Assembly (NCBI RefSeq): GCF_008704855.1
Contig: NZ_CP023691.1
Location: 2,728,001-2,792,000, forward strand
Reading direction: 5' to 3'
Length of the DNA: 64,000 nt
DNA from: Streptomyces platensis
GTDB taxonomy: Bacteria; Actinomycetota; Actinomycetes; Streptomycetales; Streptomycetaceae
The notes beneath the pieces are model-generated. The model saw only the letters and a list, made by a program, of their open reading frames with translations, made no database searches and had not been told where the DNA came from. The first letter of the stretch is position 1. Each line of letters opens with the position of its first letter. Below, piece after piece: positions 26,845 to 35,407 of the stretch. The position numbers and the translations under genes are program-made.

Positions 26845-27217
26845 CCTCCCGCCGCCCGCCGGCGAGCAGCCCGGCCACCGACAGCGCACCCCACCCCACG
26901 GACACCGCCACCGCCGCCAGCTTCCGGTCGCGGCCGGGCAGCGTCACACCGAGCAGAACGGCGTCCCCGAAGTCGGCCGCGATCCGCACATACGCGGCGG
27001 TGCGCAGCGCCGGGCCCTCCGGGGCCATTGCCAGCGCCAGCCCGCTCACCGCATCCCGCCACGCCAGCGGACGCAGCGAGGTGCGCGTCGCCCGCTCGGT
27101 CCGTCCCTCCGCATCGACCAGCCCCGAGGGCCGTGCCAGCAGAGCGGGCACCGCGGTCACCGCCGCCCCGTAGACCGCCGTGGCGACCCCGACCGCACGC
27201 AACAGACCGACCTTCAT
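26807..27217 (-). CDS. DUF4267-like small membrane protein
   Basis: 136 aa with about four hydrophobic segments (AVGVATAVYGAAVTAVPALL, WRDAVSGLALAMA, FGDAVLLGVTL, LAAVAVSVGWGALSVAGLLAG). The short motif RIAADFGDAVLLG and the tail resemble small DUF4267 proteins. It is divergent from the MarR gene at 27431 and shares its operator region, so the MarR protein may control it. Function unknown. Confidence 0.65.
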   Translation of the reverse strand: MKVGLLRAVGVATAVYGAAVTAVPALLARPSGLVDAEGRTERATRTSLRPLAWRDAVSGLALAMAPEGPALRTAAYVRIAADFGDAVLLGVTLPGRDRKLAAVAVSVGWGALSVAGLLAGGRREVMTLPAAGPLQV

Positions 27218-27310
27218 CCGCCATCCACCTTTCCTCGCCCACCGACCACACGAGCCTCATCCCACCCATCCACCCCCTCAACTCCATTCCGCGGCAGGCC
27301 CCTTCCCAAA

Positions 27311-27345
27311 CGACATCAACGATGTCACCATGACATCAGAAGTGT
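27311..27345. promoter_or_regulatory. MarR operator candidates (GATGTCA/TGACATC)
   Basis: GATGTCA-CCA-TGACATC (27321-27337) is a perfect 7-bp inverted repeat. TGACA-N7-TGTCA (27331-27347) overlaps it, and another GACATC half lies at 27312. The cluster is between the divergent membrane gene and the MarR gene and is the likely autoregulatory site. Confidence 0.6.
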
Positions 27346-27430
27346 CATTGAGGGGGATGTCGGTGAAGCGGGCGACACGGACGCCGATGGGGACGTCAAG
27401 GGAGATGCCGAAGGACATGAGGGGGCTGCG

Positions 27431-28066
27431 GTGAGGGATACCGAAGGGGAGGGCGCCGGGGGGCCGGCGACCACCGAAGATCTGCTGTACGACGTCATCC
27501 GACGCCTGTGGCCCCTGCACCGCACGGTCGTCCGCGCGGTGGAGCGCGAGCTCGCCGACACGGGCATGACCGCCGGCGAACACGCACTGCTGGACGCCCT
27601 GCGCACCGAAGGGCCGCGCACCGTCCCGCAGTTGGCGCGTTCGATGGGGCTCGACCGCCAGCCGGTGCAGCGCTGGGTGAACCACGCCGCGGAGCTGGGC
27701 CTGGTCGTCACGGCCCCGAACCCCGCCCACCGCCGCTCGCCCCTGATCCGGCTCACGGGCGACGGCACGGCGGCGATACGCGGGGTCCAGCAGTTCGAGG
27801 CGACGGAGCTGCGGCAGCGGCTTGCCGACCTGCCCGCCGAGGACGTCCGCACCGCGCTGCACGTACTCGACCGACTCGGCGAGGAATTCCGGCACCTGGC
27901 GAACGGCTCGCGCGTTCAACGGGAGGAAACCGACAGTCAGGGCAGTCGGGACAGTCGTGGCAGTGAAGGCAGTAACGGCAGCAACCGTCGTCACGGCAGC
28001 GCTGAAGGCCACGACGACAGACCCGCCCCGCCCCCTCTCATGCACAAAGGACGGTCAGGAGAATGA
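27431..28066 (+). CDS. MarR-family transcriptional regulator
   Basis: 211 aa from GTG 27431 (GAGGGGG upstream). Winged helix at about residues 45-105 (GMTAGEHALLDALRTEGP, VPQLARSMGLDRQPVQRWV, AHRRSPLIRLT). The C-terminal 50 residues form a low-complexity Ser/Gly/Asn/Arg tail absent from typical 150-aa MarR proteins. Its stop overlaps the ATG of the alpha/beta hydrolase (ATGA), so regulator and enzyme are co-translated. Confidence 0.82.
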   Translation: MRDTEGEGAGGPATTEDLLYDVIRRLWPLHRTVVRAVERELADTGMTAGEHALLDALRTEGPRTVPQLARSMGLDRQPVQRWVNHAAELGLVVTAPNPAHRRSPLIRLTGDGTAAIRGVQQFEATELRQRLADLPAEDVRTALHVLDRLGEEFRHLANGSRVQREETDSQGSRDSRGSEGSNGSNRRHGSAEGHDDRPAPPPLMHKGRSGE

Positions 28067-28911
28067 CGCGGAGAATCACCGCCTGGTCCGAGATCGACAA
28101 CGGCATCGTGCCGATCGACGAGGGCGAGCTGTTCTACGAGACGGCCGGCTCGGGCCCCGCGGTGGTGCTGCTGCACGGCGGCATGCTCGACCAGCACATG
28201 TGGGACGAGCAGTTCACCTGGCTGGTCAACTCCGGCCTGCGCGCGATCCGTTACGACGCCCGCGGCCATGGCCTGTCCTCCACCGTGACCGGCGACTTCG
28301 CCCACCACGACGACCTGTGTGCCCTGCTCGACGCACTCGATGTCCCCAGCGCCGTCCTCGTCGGTCTTTCCCACGGTGCACGGGTCGCGCTGGACGCCGC
28401 CCTCGCCCACCCCGGCCGGGTGACGGCCCTCGCGCTCGCCTCCCCGGGAATCAGCGGCCGGGCCTTCACCGACCCCTTCGTCCTGGCGCACATCAAGGAG
28501 CAGGTGGCCGCGATCGGCGCACCGGACGGCGCGGAGCGGTATGTCGAACACTTCCTGCGGATATGGGTGGACGGGCCGCATCGTGAGCCGTCCGCGGTGC
28601 ACCCGGGATTCCGCGAACGGATGCGCGCCTCGGCCGAGGCCAATGTGGAGGTCCATGCCGACGGCATGGGCGCCGGTATGCCCCTCGAAGTCGGCGCCGC
28701 CGACCGCCTCGGGGAGATCCGGGTGCCGACGGTCGTGTTCGACGGCGACCTCGACAGCCGGGACATCTCCACCAATGCCCATGCGATAGCCCTGACCGTC
28801 CCGGGCGCCCGAAGGGTCCGAATACCGGGTGCGGCCCATATGGTCAACCTGGAGAACACCCCGCTCTTCGACCACGAACTGCACGCGTTCCTCTCGTCGC
28901 TGGACTACTGA
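28063..28911 (+). CDS. Alpha/beta hydrolase
   Basis: 282 aa. Oxyanion region VVLLHGGMLDQHMW; nucleophile elbow GLSHGA (Ser at about residue 104); acid FDGDLDSR (about 228); catalytic His in GAAHMVNLENT (about 262). It most resembles small-molecule esterases and 3-oxoadipate enol-lactonase-like hydrolases. The operon with a MarR gene suggests a role in detoxifying an aromatic or reactive compound; the substrate is unknown. Confidence 0.85.
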   Translation: MTRRITAWSEIDNGIVPIDEGELFYETAGSGPAVVLLHGGMLDQHMWDEQFTWLVNSGLRAIRYDARGHGLSSTVTGDFAHHDDLCALLDALDVPSAVLVGLSHGARVALDAALAHPGRVTALALASPGISGRAFTDPFVLAHIKEQVAAIGAPDGAERYVEHFLRIWVDGPHREPSAVHPGFRERMRASAEANVEVHADGMGAGMPLEVGAADRLGEIRVPTVVFDGDLDSRDISTNAHAIALTVPGARRVRIPGAAHMVNLENTPLFDHELHAFLSSLDY

Positions 28912-29036
28912 CCCACTGCGACCGGCCCCCTGTGCCCGGCCCCGCCTGTGACCGGTCCACCGCGGGCCGCGCCCGCGCAGATGGCGGAAAACCCCCACAC
29001 ACCTCGCGCCACGGGGGTGGCGGCTAGAGTGGCCGG

Positions 29037-29225
29037 GCCGTGGTGTTCGGGAAGCCGGTGACGGACCTTGTGGTCCCAGCCCGGAGCGGCCCTCGCCACT
29101 GTGATCGGGGAGTTTCCACCCCTTCCGCGGGCGCCTGGCGCGCCCGCGGCGCCACTGACCGCAGCCCGCGGCCGGGAAGGCGGGGGCGGACGCGGGCACC
29201 CGTAAGCCAGGAGACCGGCCACGGC
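29037..29225 (+). promoter_or_regulatory. Cobalamin (AdoCbl) riboswitch
   Basis: P1 pairs GCCGTGG (29037-29043) with CCACGGC (29219-29225). The 5' part is GTGTTCGGGAAGCCGGTGA, the core includes GCCACTG, and the 3' B12 box is AGCCAGGAGACCGGCC (29204-29220). These are the conserved elements of the class in their usual order. It ends 32 bases before the GTG of the transporter gene and should repress it when cobalamin is plentiful. Confidence 0.93.
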
Positions 29226-29257
29226 ATCTCACGAACTGATCCACGAGGTGCTGGAGC

Positions 29258-30406
29258 GTGACCGCCCGGATGGCCCTGTCCACCGATACCCCGAACTCCC
29301 CTGCCCCCGCCACGTTCCGCTGGCGCCGGCAGGACACCGTCCGTACCGCGGGTCTGATGGCCGTCATAGCCGGGCTGCATGTCGTGGCCTTCGGCGTGCT
29401 CTTCCTGCTCGTGGTACCGAACCACTACGCCGTCGGAAGCCAGGTCTTCGGCGTCGGGCTCGGCGTCACCGCGTACACCCTCGGTATGCGGCATGCCTTC
29501 GACGCCGACCACATCGCCGCGATCGACAACACCACCCGCAAGCTGATGGCCGACGGCAAGCGGCCGGTGTCGGTCGGCTTCTGGTTCGCCCTCGGCCACT
29601 CCAGCGTGGTCGTGGCGATGGCGGCCCTGGTGGCCGGTGGCGCCCAGCTCGCCGGCACACTGCTCAACGACGAGTCCCGTACGCACCAGATCCTGGGCAC
29701 CGTCGGCACCACGGTCTCGGGCACCTTCCTCTACCTCATCGCCGCCCTCAACCTCATCGCGCTGGCCGGGATCTGGCGGGTCTTCCGAGGGATGCGCGAC
29801 GGCCACTACGACGAGGCCGAGCTGGAGCAGCGTCTCGACGCGCGCGGCTTCATGAACCGCTTCCTGGGACGGTTCACCCGCTCCATCTCCCGTCCCGGCC
29901 AGATGTTCCCGCTCGGCTTCCTCTTCGGGCTCGGCTTCGACACCGCGACCGAGGTGACCCTGATGGTGATGGCGGGCAGCGGTGCCGCGGCGGGTCTGCC
30001 CTGGTACGCGATCCTGTGTCTGCCGCTGCTGTTCGCCGCCGGAATGAGCCTGTTCGACACCCTGGACGGCACCTTCATGAACTTCGCCTACCAGTGGGCA
30101 TTCGCCAACCCGGTGCGCAAGGTCTACTACAACCTCACCATCACCGGTCTGTCGATCGCCGTCGCCTTCTTCATCGGCACCATCGAGCTGGTCACCGTGC
30201 TGCACGACAAGCTCGGCCTCAACGACGCGCTGACCGGCTGGATTTCCGGCCTCGACCTCGACAATGTCGGCTTCATCATCGTCGGCCTGTTCGTGGTGGT
30301 GTGGGCCGCGGCGCTGGCGTACTGGCGACTGGCCGGCGTCGAAAAGCGCTGGGCGGAGCGCGCCGGACGAGCCGAGCCGCCGGAGCAGGCCGCGCCGGGA
30401 ACGTGA
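29258..30406 (+). CDS. NiCoT-family cobalt/nickel permease
   Basis: 382 aa from GTG 29258 (CTGGAGC upstream). About eight transmembrane segments; the signature GMRHAFDADHIAAIDNTTRK is at about residues 76-95, and later motifs FALGHSSVV and LGFDTATEVTL are those of HoxN/NixA permeases. The AdoCbl riboswitch directly upstream argues that the physiological substrate is Co2+ for cobalamin synthesis. Confidence 0.93.
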   Translation: MTARMALSTDTPNSPAPATFRWRRQDTVRTAGLMAVIAGLHVVAFGVLFLLVVPNHYAVGSQVFGVGLGVTAYTLGMRHAFDADHIAAIDNTTRKLMADGKRPVSVGFWFALGHSSVVVAMAALVAGGAQLAGTLLNDESRTHQILGTVGTTVSGTFLYLIAALNLIALAGIWRVFRGMRDGHYDEAELEQRLDARGFMNRFLGRFTRSISRPGQMFPLGFLFGLGFDTATEVTLMVMAGSGAAAGLPWYAILCLPLLFAAGMSLFDTLDGTFMNFAYQWAFANPVRKVYYNLTITGLSIAVAFFIGTIELVTVLHDKLGLNDALTGWISGLDLDNVGFIIVGLFVVVWAAALAYWRLAGVEKRWAERAGRAEPPEQAAPGT

Positions 30407-30442
30407 GGAACGGCGGCCCGGCGCCTGCTCGCGCGCCGCGCC

Positions 30443-30943
30443 TCAGGTCGCCGAGCCCGCCGCGGCGCCCGTCTCCCGGTCCGGCCCCCACTGCTCCAGC
30501 GCCGCCGCCAGATCGAGCGGCAGCAACCGGTCCGGCTGGTCCGGGCCCGGCCAGTCCTCCCGCGGGACCCGCCACATCACCTCGAACTCGTTGCCGTCCG
30601 GGTCCTTGGCGTACAGCGACTTGGCGACGAGGTGATCGGTCGATCCCACCAGGGCGCCGCGCTCGACGAGCCGGGTGCGGGCCGCGACGAGTTCGCGGAG
30701 CGTGCCGACCTCCCAGGCCAGGTGATACAGCCCGACCCGCCCGGCCTCGGGCCCCGGCGCATCAGGCGCCACCGCGAAGAGCCCCAGATCGTGATCGTTG
30801 AGCGAGCCGGGAGCGCTGAGGAACGCCGCCCGCCCCGGTATCTCGACATCCACCGTCAGCCCGAGGGCCTCGGTGTAGAACGCCACTGACCGTGTCACAT
30901 CGCGGACGTTGAGCACCGCGTGGTTCAGACGTCGTACGGACAT
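30443..30943 (-). CDS. VOC-superfamily (glyoxalase/extradiol dioxygenase-like) protein
   Basis: 166 aa from ATG 30943. Two beta-alpha-beta-beta-beta modules: RRLNHAVLNVRDVTRSVAFY (His8) and LYHLAWEVGT, with AKDPDGNEFEVMWR supplying the final Glu. The His-His-Glu triad fits a mononuclear metal enzyme such as a type I extradiol dioxygenase or glyoxalase-like protein. Substrate unknown. No operon partner. Confidence 0.82.
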   Translation of the reverse strand: MSVRRLNHAVLNVRDVTRSVAFYTEALGLTVDVEIPGRAAFLSAPGSLNDHDLGLFAVAPDAPGPEAGRVGLYHLAWEVGTLRELVAARTRLVERGALVGSTDHLVAKSLYAKDPDGNEFEVMWRVPREDWPGPDQPDRLLPLDLAAALEQWGPDRETGAAAGSAT

Positions 30944-31136
30944 GGAACCTGTTCTCCGATCTCCCGGCCGCGACACCGCCGTGGCGCCGCCGCCCTCCCC
31001 TACTTCTGCTCTACCTCGCTCACCCCGCCGCTGCCCAGGGCCTGCCGGCCGGTATCCGGTCGGCAGACGTCCCGTCCATGGCGCACCTCCGGCGCACACG
31101 AGGCAAGGCGGCCGTCTCCGGAGGTTCGCCCCGGCA

Positions 31137-31688
31137 TCACTTCCGTACCAGCAGCACCCCGCCCGCCAGCACCACACCCAGCACCAGCGCGATCACGCCG
31201 CGGACCGTCCGATGGGAGCGCAGAACCGGCAGCAGACGGTCGACGGCGTAGCGACCGGGCCCGGTCAGTGCCAGGGCCGCCGCACCGGCGGTCAGCAGCA
31301 GCTCGTACTCCACGCCCTTGGGCGCGAAGAAGCCACCGCCCCACTTCACCGCAAGGGCGTTGATCATCGTGCCGACGACCGCGGCCGCGGCCAGCGGCGT
31401 GAGCAGCCCGACCGCCAGCCCGAGCCCGCCGAGCGTCTCGCTCAGCCCGGCGACGACGGCCATCATCCGGCCCGCCGGATAGCCGCTCATCGTGAAGAAC
31501 TGCCCGGTCCCGTCCAGCCCCGGCCCGCCGAACCAGCCGAACAGCTTCTGGGCACCGTGGGCCGCCATGGTCAGTCCGAGCGCGAGGCGCAGCAGAAGGA
31601 GCCCGGTGTCGTAGCCGGCCGGAGAGGGGGCGTGGCGGGTGGGGATGTCGAGGCGGGAGGACGCGAGAGTGCCGAGGGGGGACGTCAT
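31137..31688 (-). CDS. DoxX-family membrane protein
   Basis: 183 aa from ATG 31688. Four membrane segments with DoxX features: LLLLRLALGLTMAAHGAQKLFGWFGG (R, H-G, K-L-F-G-W), GLSETLGGLGLAVGLLTPLAA (E-x-x-G-G) and VKWGGGFFAPKGVEYELLL. This is the larger DoxX/MhqP-like type often induced by quinones or thiol stress. An inverted repeat at 31742-31757 just upstream is a likely operator. Confidence 0.85.
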   Translation of the reverse strand: MTSPLGTLASSRLDIPTRHAPSPAGYDTGLLLLRLALGLTMAAHGAQKLFGWFGGPGLDGTGQFFTMSGYPAGRMMAVVAGLSETLGGLGLAVGLLTPLAAAAVVGTMINALAVKWGGGFFAPKGVEYELLLTAGAAALALTGPGRYAVDRLLPVLRSHRTVRGVIALVLGVVLAGGVLLVRK

Positions 31689-31741
31689 CAGGAGCCGCTC
31701 TTTCGCAGGTCGGGACCGGCCCCGCGAGGCCGCGAACAATT

Positions 31742-31757
31742 ACTTGAAACTTCAAGT
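31742..31757. promoter_or_regulatory. MarR/DUF24-type operator ACTTGAA-AC-TTCAAGT
   Basis: A perfect 7-bp inverted repeat with a two-base centre, ending 54 bases upstream of the DoxX start. It resembles operators of quinone- or redox-sensing MarR-like regulators that control DoxX genes in other bacteria. No regulator gene is adjacent, so control would be in trans. Confidence 0.55.
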
Positions 31758-31853
31758 CACTACTCCCGACGATACACAGCACCCCCACGACGAACAACAG
31801 CGCCTGCGACGGGCCGGCGGTCCCCGCCTCCTGCCCGCCGCACGCCCTCCCAC

Positions 31854-32648
31854 TCAGGGCGCGAGGGGCGGATCCGGTGCGGCTGCCGCCGACGGCCCGA
31901 GGAAGGCCGCGATCGCCGGACCGAAGTGCGACCGCGCCACCGCCGGCCGCGGATTGACGGCGGTGGCCGTCCGCTGCGGCCCCAGCACGGCGCCGACCGC
32001 CAGCTTGGCGGCGCGGATCGCCGCCGGCGGCTGCTCGGCGATGGCAGCGGTGAGCCGGCCGGTGCGGTCGGTGAGTTGCGCCGCGGGCACCTGGTGATCG
32101 GCCAGTCCGAGCGCCACCGCCGTGCGGGCGTCGACCAGCCGGCCGGTGTAGAGCAACTCCCGTGCCACGGACGGTCCGGCCACGGCGACCATGCGGGCGG
32201 CGAAGGCGGGGCTGGCGAGGATGCCGAGCCGGGCGATCGGCATCCCGATCCGGGCGGAATCCGCCATCAGCCGCAGGTCACAGGCGAGGGCGAGCTGACA
32301 CCCCGCTCCGGCGGCGACCCCGTGGATCTCAGCGATCACCGGAACGGGACAGTCCTCGATCGCGGAGAACGCCTCTTCCATGTGCGCGAAGGACTCCTCG
32401 ACGTAGCCGGGTTCCGCGTCCACCCAGTCGGTCAGGTCGGAGCCGGCGCAGAACGTGTCCCCGTGCCCGCGGATCACCAGCACCCGCAACGACCGGCAGG
32501 CGCCGAGTTCCCCGACCTGCCGGGCCAGCCGCGCCCAGGCCGCGCCGGGGAGGGCGTTGCGCCGGCTGCCGTCACCGATCCGGATCTCGGCGACCGCCCC
32601 GGACCGGAACGTCGCGATGCTGATGTCGGGAGCGGGTACGGCGGTCAC
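31854..32648 (-). CDS. Enoyl-CoA hydratase/isomerase family protein
   Basis: 264 aa from GTG 32648, overlapping the CoA-transferase stop by four bases (GTGA). Crotonase features: FCAGSDLTDWVDAE (oxyanion region; note Ser-Asp where many have A-D-x-x), VIAEIHGVAAGAGCQLALACDLRLM (second oxyanion glycines) and IGMPIARLGI. The catalytic Glu positions are not obvious, so hydratase versus isomerase cannot be decided. It is the last gene of a four-gene operon (transporter, peptidase, CoA-transferase, crotonase). Confidence 0.85.
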   Translation of the reverse strand: MTAVPAPDISIATFRSGAVAEIRIGDGSRRNALPGAAWARLARQVGELGACRSLRVLVIRGHGDTFCAGSDLTDWVDAEPGYVEESFAHMEEAFSAIEDCPVPVIAEIHGVAAGAGCQLALACDLRLMADSARIGMPIARLGILASPAFAARMVAVAGPSVARELLYTGRLVDARTAVALGLADHQVPAAQLTDRTGRLTAAIAEQPPAAIRAAKLAVGAVLGPQRTATAVNPRPAVARSHFGPAIAAFLGPSAAAAPDPPLAP

Positions 32649-33883
32649 TTCGCGGCCTTTCGCGCGCACAGGTCGGACCACTTCCGCGGGCCGACCCCCA
32701 TCGCGGTCAGCACCTGCGCGGTGTGCTCCCCGTGCCGGGGCGGCGGGGTGCGCACGGCCGCCGGGTGGTCGGACAGCTTGATGGGCGAGGCGAGGGTGCG
32801 CAGGGTGCCGGCGTCGGGGTGGTCGAGTTCGGTGACCATGCCGCGCGCGACGACCTGAGGGTGCCGCAGTGCCTCGTCGACGGTGTTGATCGGCCCGACC
32901 GGTATCTGCGCCTCGGTCAGCAGCGCGTCCCATTCCTTGGCGCCACGGGCACCCAGCGCGCGCTCGATGAGCGGGAGCAGCTCCGCACGATGGCGGACCC
33001 GGTCCGAGTTGGTCGCGAAGCGTGGGTCGTCGACGAGTGCGGCGAGCCCGATCGCGGTGGCGAGGCGGCGCCACTGCCCGTCGTTTCCGACGGCGACCAT
33101 CAGGTGACCGTCGGCGGTGGGAAATGCCTGGTAGGGCACGATCGTGGGATGGGCCGAACCGTAGCGCTGCGGAATGCTGCCGGAGGCGAAGTACCCACCG
33201 GCGACGTAGCTCAGCCAGGCCACCTGGCCGTCCAGCAGCGACACATCGACCCAGTCGCCGGTGCCGGTGTGCTCACGGTTGCGCAGGGCGGCGAGGACGC
33301 CGATGGCGGCCCACATCCCGGCGGCCAGGTCGGCCGGCGACACCCCGAAACGCACGGGCGGCCCGGTGGGTTCGCCGGTCACGCTCATGACGCCGCTGAC
33401 CGCCTGCGCGATCGCGTCGTAGCCGGGCTCGTTCCGGTACGGGCCGGTCTGCCCGTACCCGCTGACCGAGGCGTACACCACCGCGGGATTGCGTTCGCGG
33501 ACCTCCTGGTAGCCCAGGCCGAGGCGGGCCGCCGTACCGGGCCGGAAGTTCTCCACGACGACATCGGCGGTGGTCGCCAACTCCTGTATCAGGCGCAGGC
33601 AGTCAGGGTCCTTGAGGTCGACGGCGATACCGCGCTTGTTGCGGTTGACGCTGTGGAAGTACGCCGCGTCCTCGCCCTGGAAGGGCGGCCCCCAGGCGCG
33701 GGTGTCATCCCCGGAGACGGGGTCCTCGACCTTGATCACATCAGCGCCCAGATCGGCCAGCACCATGGTGCAGAACGGCCCGGACAGGATGCGGGACAGA
33801 TCGAGGACCTTCAGACCGGTGAGGGCTCCGTCGTGGACGAGCCAGGGCTTGGGCTGTGGTGTGGTGCGCATGTGCGGTGTCAC
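32645..33883 (-). CDS. Family III CoA-transferase (CaiB/BaiF type)
   Basis: 412 aa, GTG 33883 (AGAGG upstream; ATG 33871 possible). Family signatures: LKVLDLSRILSGPFCTMVLADLGADVIKVE, written here in part as LDLSRILSGP and DLGADVIKVE, VENFRPGTAARLGL, and NEPGYDAIAQAVSGVMSVTG with the catalytic Asp in GYDAI. These enzymes swap CoA between carboxylic acids with strict specificity. In this operon it would activate the acid released or imported by its neighbours, before the crotonase acts. Confidence 0.92.
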   Translation of the reverse strand: MTPHMRTTPQPKPWLVHDGALTGLKVLDLSRILSGPFCTMVLADLGADVIKVEDPVSGDDTRAWGPPFQGEDAAYFHSVNRNKRGIAVDLKDPDCLRLIQELATTADVVVENFRPGTAARLGLGYQEVRERNPAVVYASVSGYGQTGPYRNEPGYDAIAQAVSGVMSVTGEPTGPPVRFGVSPADLAAGMWAAIGVLAALRNREHTGTGDWVDVSLLDGQVAWLSYVAGGYFASGSIPQRYGSAHPTIVPYQAFPTADGHLMVAVGNDGQWRRLATAIGLAALVDDPRFATNSDRVRHRAELLPLIERALGARGAKEWDALLTEAQIPVGPINTVDEALRHPQVVARGMVTELDHPDAGTLRTLASPIKLSDHPAAVRTPPPRHGEHTAQVLTAMGVGPRKWSDLCARKAAK

Positions 33884-33921
33884 GCCTCTGTTCCAGTGGG
33901 TTTCGCCGGGCGGCCGGACAT

Positions 33922-35292
33922 TCAGGAACCCAGTTCGAGCAGGAGCTCCATGCAGATCGCGGTGGCATCGAGGAAGTAGTCGACGCGGAGGTTCTCGTTG
34001 GGCGCGTGGTTGGCCTGGTCGGCGTTGGCCAGCGGCAGGCCGATGCTGGGCACCCCGAGGATCCCGGTGAAGATCCAGTCGGGAAGCGTGCCGCCGTAGG
34101 CGGGGACCAGCAGCGGGTCCCGCCCGGTCACCCGGGAGATCGCCCGCGCCACCCTGGGCGTATGGGGGTTGTCGATCGGGGTCCGGGACGCCGGTACGCC
34201 ACCGACCATGGTGACCGTCACCTCGGGGGCATGGACCCGCAGATGTGCGGCCACCCGCTCGAAAACCGTCTGCGGGTCCTGACCCGGCGTCAGCCGGATA
34301 TCGACTCCCGCCTCCGCGGTGTCGGGGATGATGGTCCGGTCCACATCCCCCGTGGTGATCCCGTTGATCGTGAGCGTGGGGCGGTCGGCCAGCCGCTCAT
34401 AGAAGGACAGCCCGTTGAACGCGGGGTCCATCTCGGTGAGTCCGATGCCCCCGAGGACTTCCTGCAGGTCGAGCGGGAGGGCGGCGAACGCGGCGCGATC
34501 GGCGTCGGACAGCGGTTCCCGGCCGTCGTCGAAACCCTCGACGAGGACCCGGCCGCTGGGGTCCTTGAGACTCGCCAGCGCCTGGACCAGCCGCCATGCC
34601 GGGTTGGGTGCGACATTGCCGAAATTCCCGGAATGCAGCGGGTGGCTCGGACCGCTGGCGCCGATCCGGAGACGGATCATGCCGCGGACCCCGTGCGAGA
34701 CACACCATTCACCGGACTCATGCACCGAACGGTCGCTCCAGACCACGAGATCGCAGTCGAACAGCTCCTGGTGCGCGCGCAGGGTGTCCGCCAGTGTGGG
34801 GCTGCCGATCTCCTCCTCGCCATCGAGGAGCACGGTGACCGTGCAGGGGAGCGCGCCGATGTGCTCGTCGAAGAGGCGCAGCGCCTGGAGGTGCGCATAG
34901 TGCTGCCCCTTGTTGTCCCCGGTGCCGCGGCCCCAGATCCGCCCGTCCCGCAGGACGGGGGTGAAGGGATCGGAGTCCCACCTCTCGCGTGGCCCGGCCG
35001 GCTGGACGTCGTAGTGGCCGTAGAGCAGGACGTGCGGCGCGCCCTCCGGGCCCGCGCGGTGGCCGACCACCAGTGGCCGGCCCTTACCGACGAGCACCGA
35101 CGGGGTCAGGCCGGCCCGCTTGACCTCTTCGACGGCGACATCGGTCGCGGCGGGGAACCCCTCGCCGGTCGCGCTCACACTGGGATGGCTGACGTACGCC
35201 ATCAGTCCGGCGATGAGTTCGTCCTGGCACCCCTGCACGAGTTCGCGCGGTGTGGCGGGGAGTTGGGCGCGGATCGTGGAAGCGTCCGTCAT
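33922..35292 (-). CDS. M20-family metallopeptidase (dipeptidase-like)
   Basis: 456 aa. Metal-binding sequence: LLYGHYDVQPAGP (His, Asp), GRGTGDNKGQ (bridging Asp), LLDGEEEIGSP (general base Glu and ligand Glu), WSDRSVHESGEW and the C-terminal NADQANHAPNENL (His). There is a lid domain between about residues 210 and 330. M20 enzymes split dipeptides, N-acyl amino acids or carbamoyl compounds. Set between a transporter and a CoA-transferase, hydrolysis of an imported amide-linked acid is the simplest inference. Confidence 0.9.
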   Translation of the reverse strand: MTDASTIRAQLPATPRELVQGCQDELIAGLMAYVSHPSVSATGEGFPAATDVAVEEVKRAGLTPSVLVGKGRPLVVGHRAGPEGAPHVLLYGHYDVQPAGPRERWDSDPFTPVLRDGRIWGRGTGDNKGQHYAHLQALRLFDEHIGALPCTVTVLLDGEEEIGSPTLADTLRAHQELFDCDLVVWSDRSVHESGEWCVSHGVRGMIRLRIGASGPSHPLHSGNFGNVAPNPAWRLVQALASLKDPSGRVLVEGFDDGREPLSDADRAAFAALPLDLQEVLGGIGLTEMDPAFNGLSFYERLADRPTLTINGITTGDVDRTIIPDTAEAGVDIRLTPGQDPQTVFERVAAHLRVHAPEVTVTMVGGVPASRTPIDNPHTPRVARAISRVTGRDPLLVPAYGGTLPDWIFTGILGVPSIGLPLANADQANHAPNENLRVDYFLDATAICMELLLELGS

Positions 35293-35407
35293 CGTTGACC
35301 TCGTTCTTTCTGGGCACTGTGGGGCGGGGGCCGGTCGGGCGGGGGGCCGGTCGGGCGGGGGGGCCGGGCGGGGGTGCGCAGGGCGGCGCGGAGGGCGTCC
35401 GGGTGGG

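Noticed and set aside
30909..32858. A 649-residue plus-strand frame
   Set aside because: It is the complement of the DoxX and crotonase genes, an artefact of high third-position GC.
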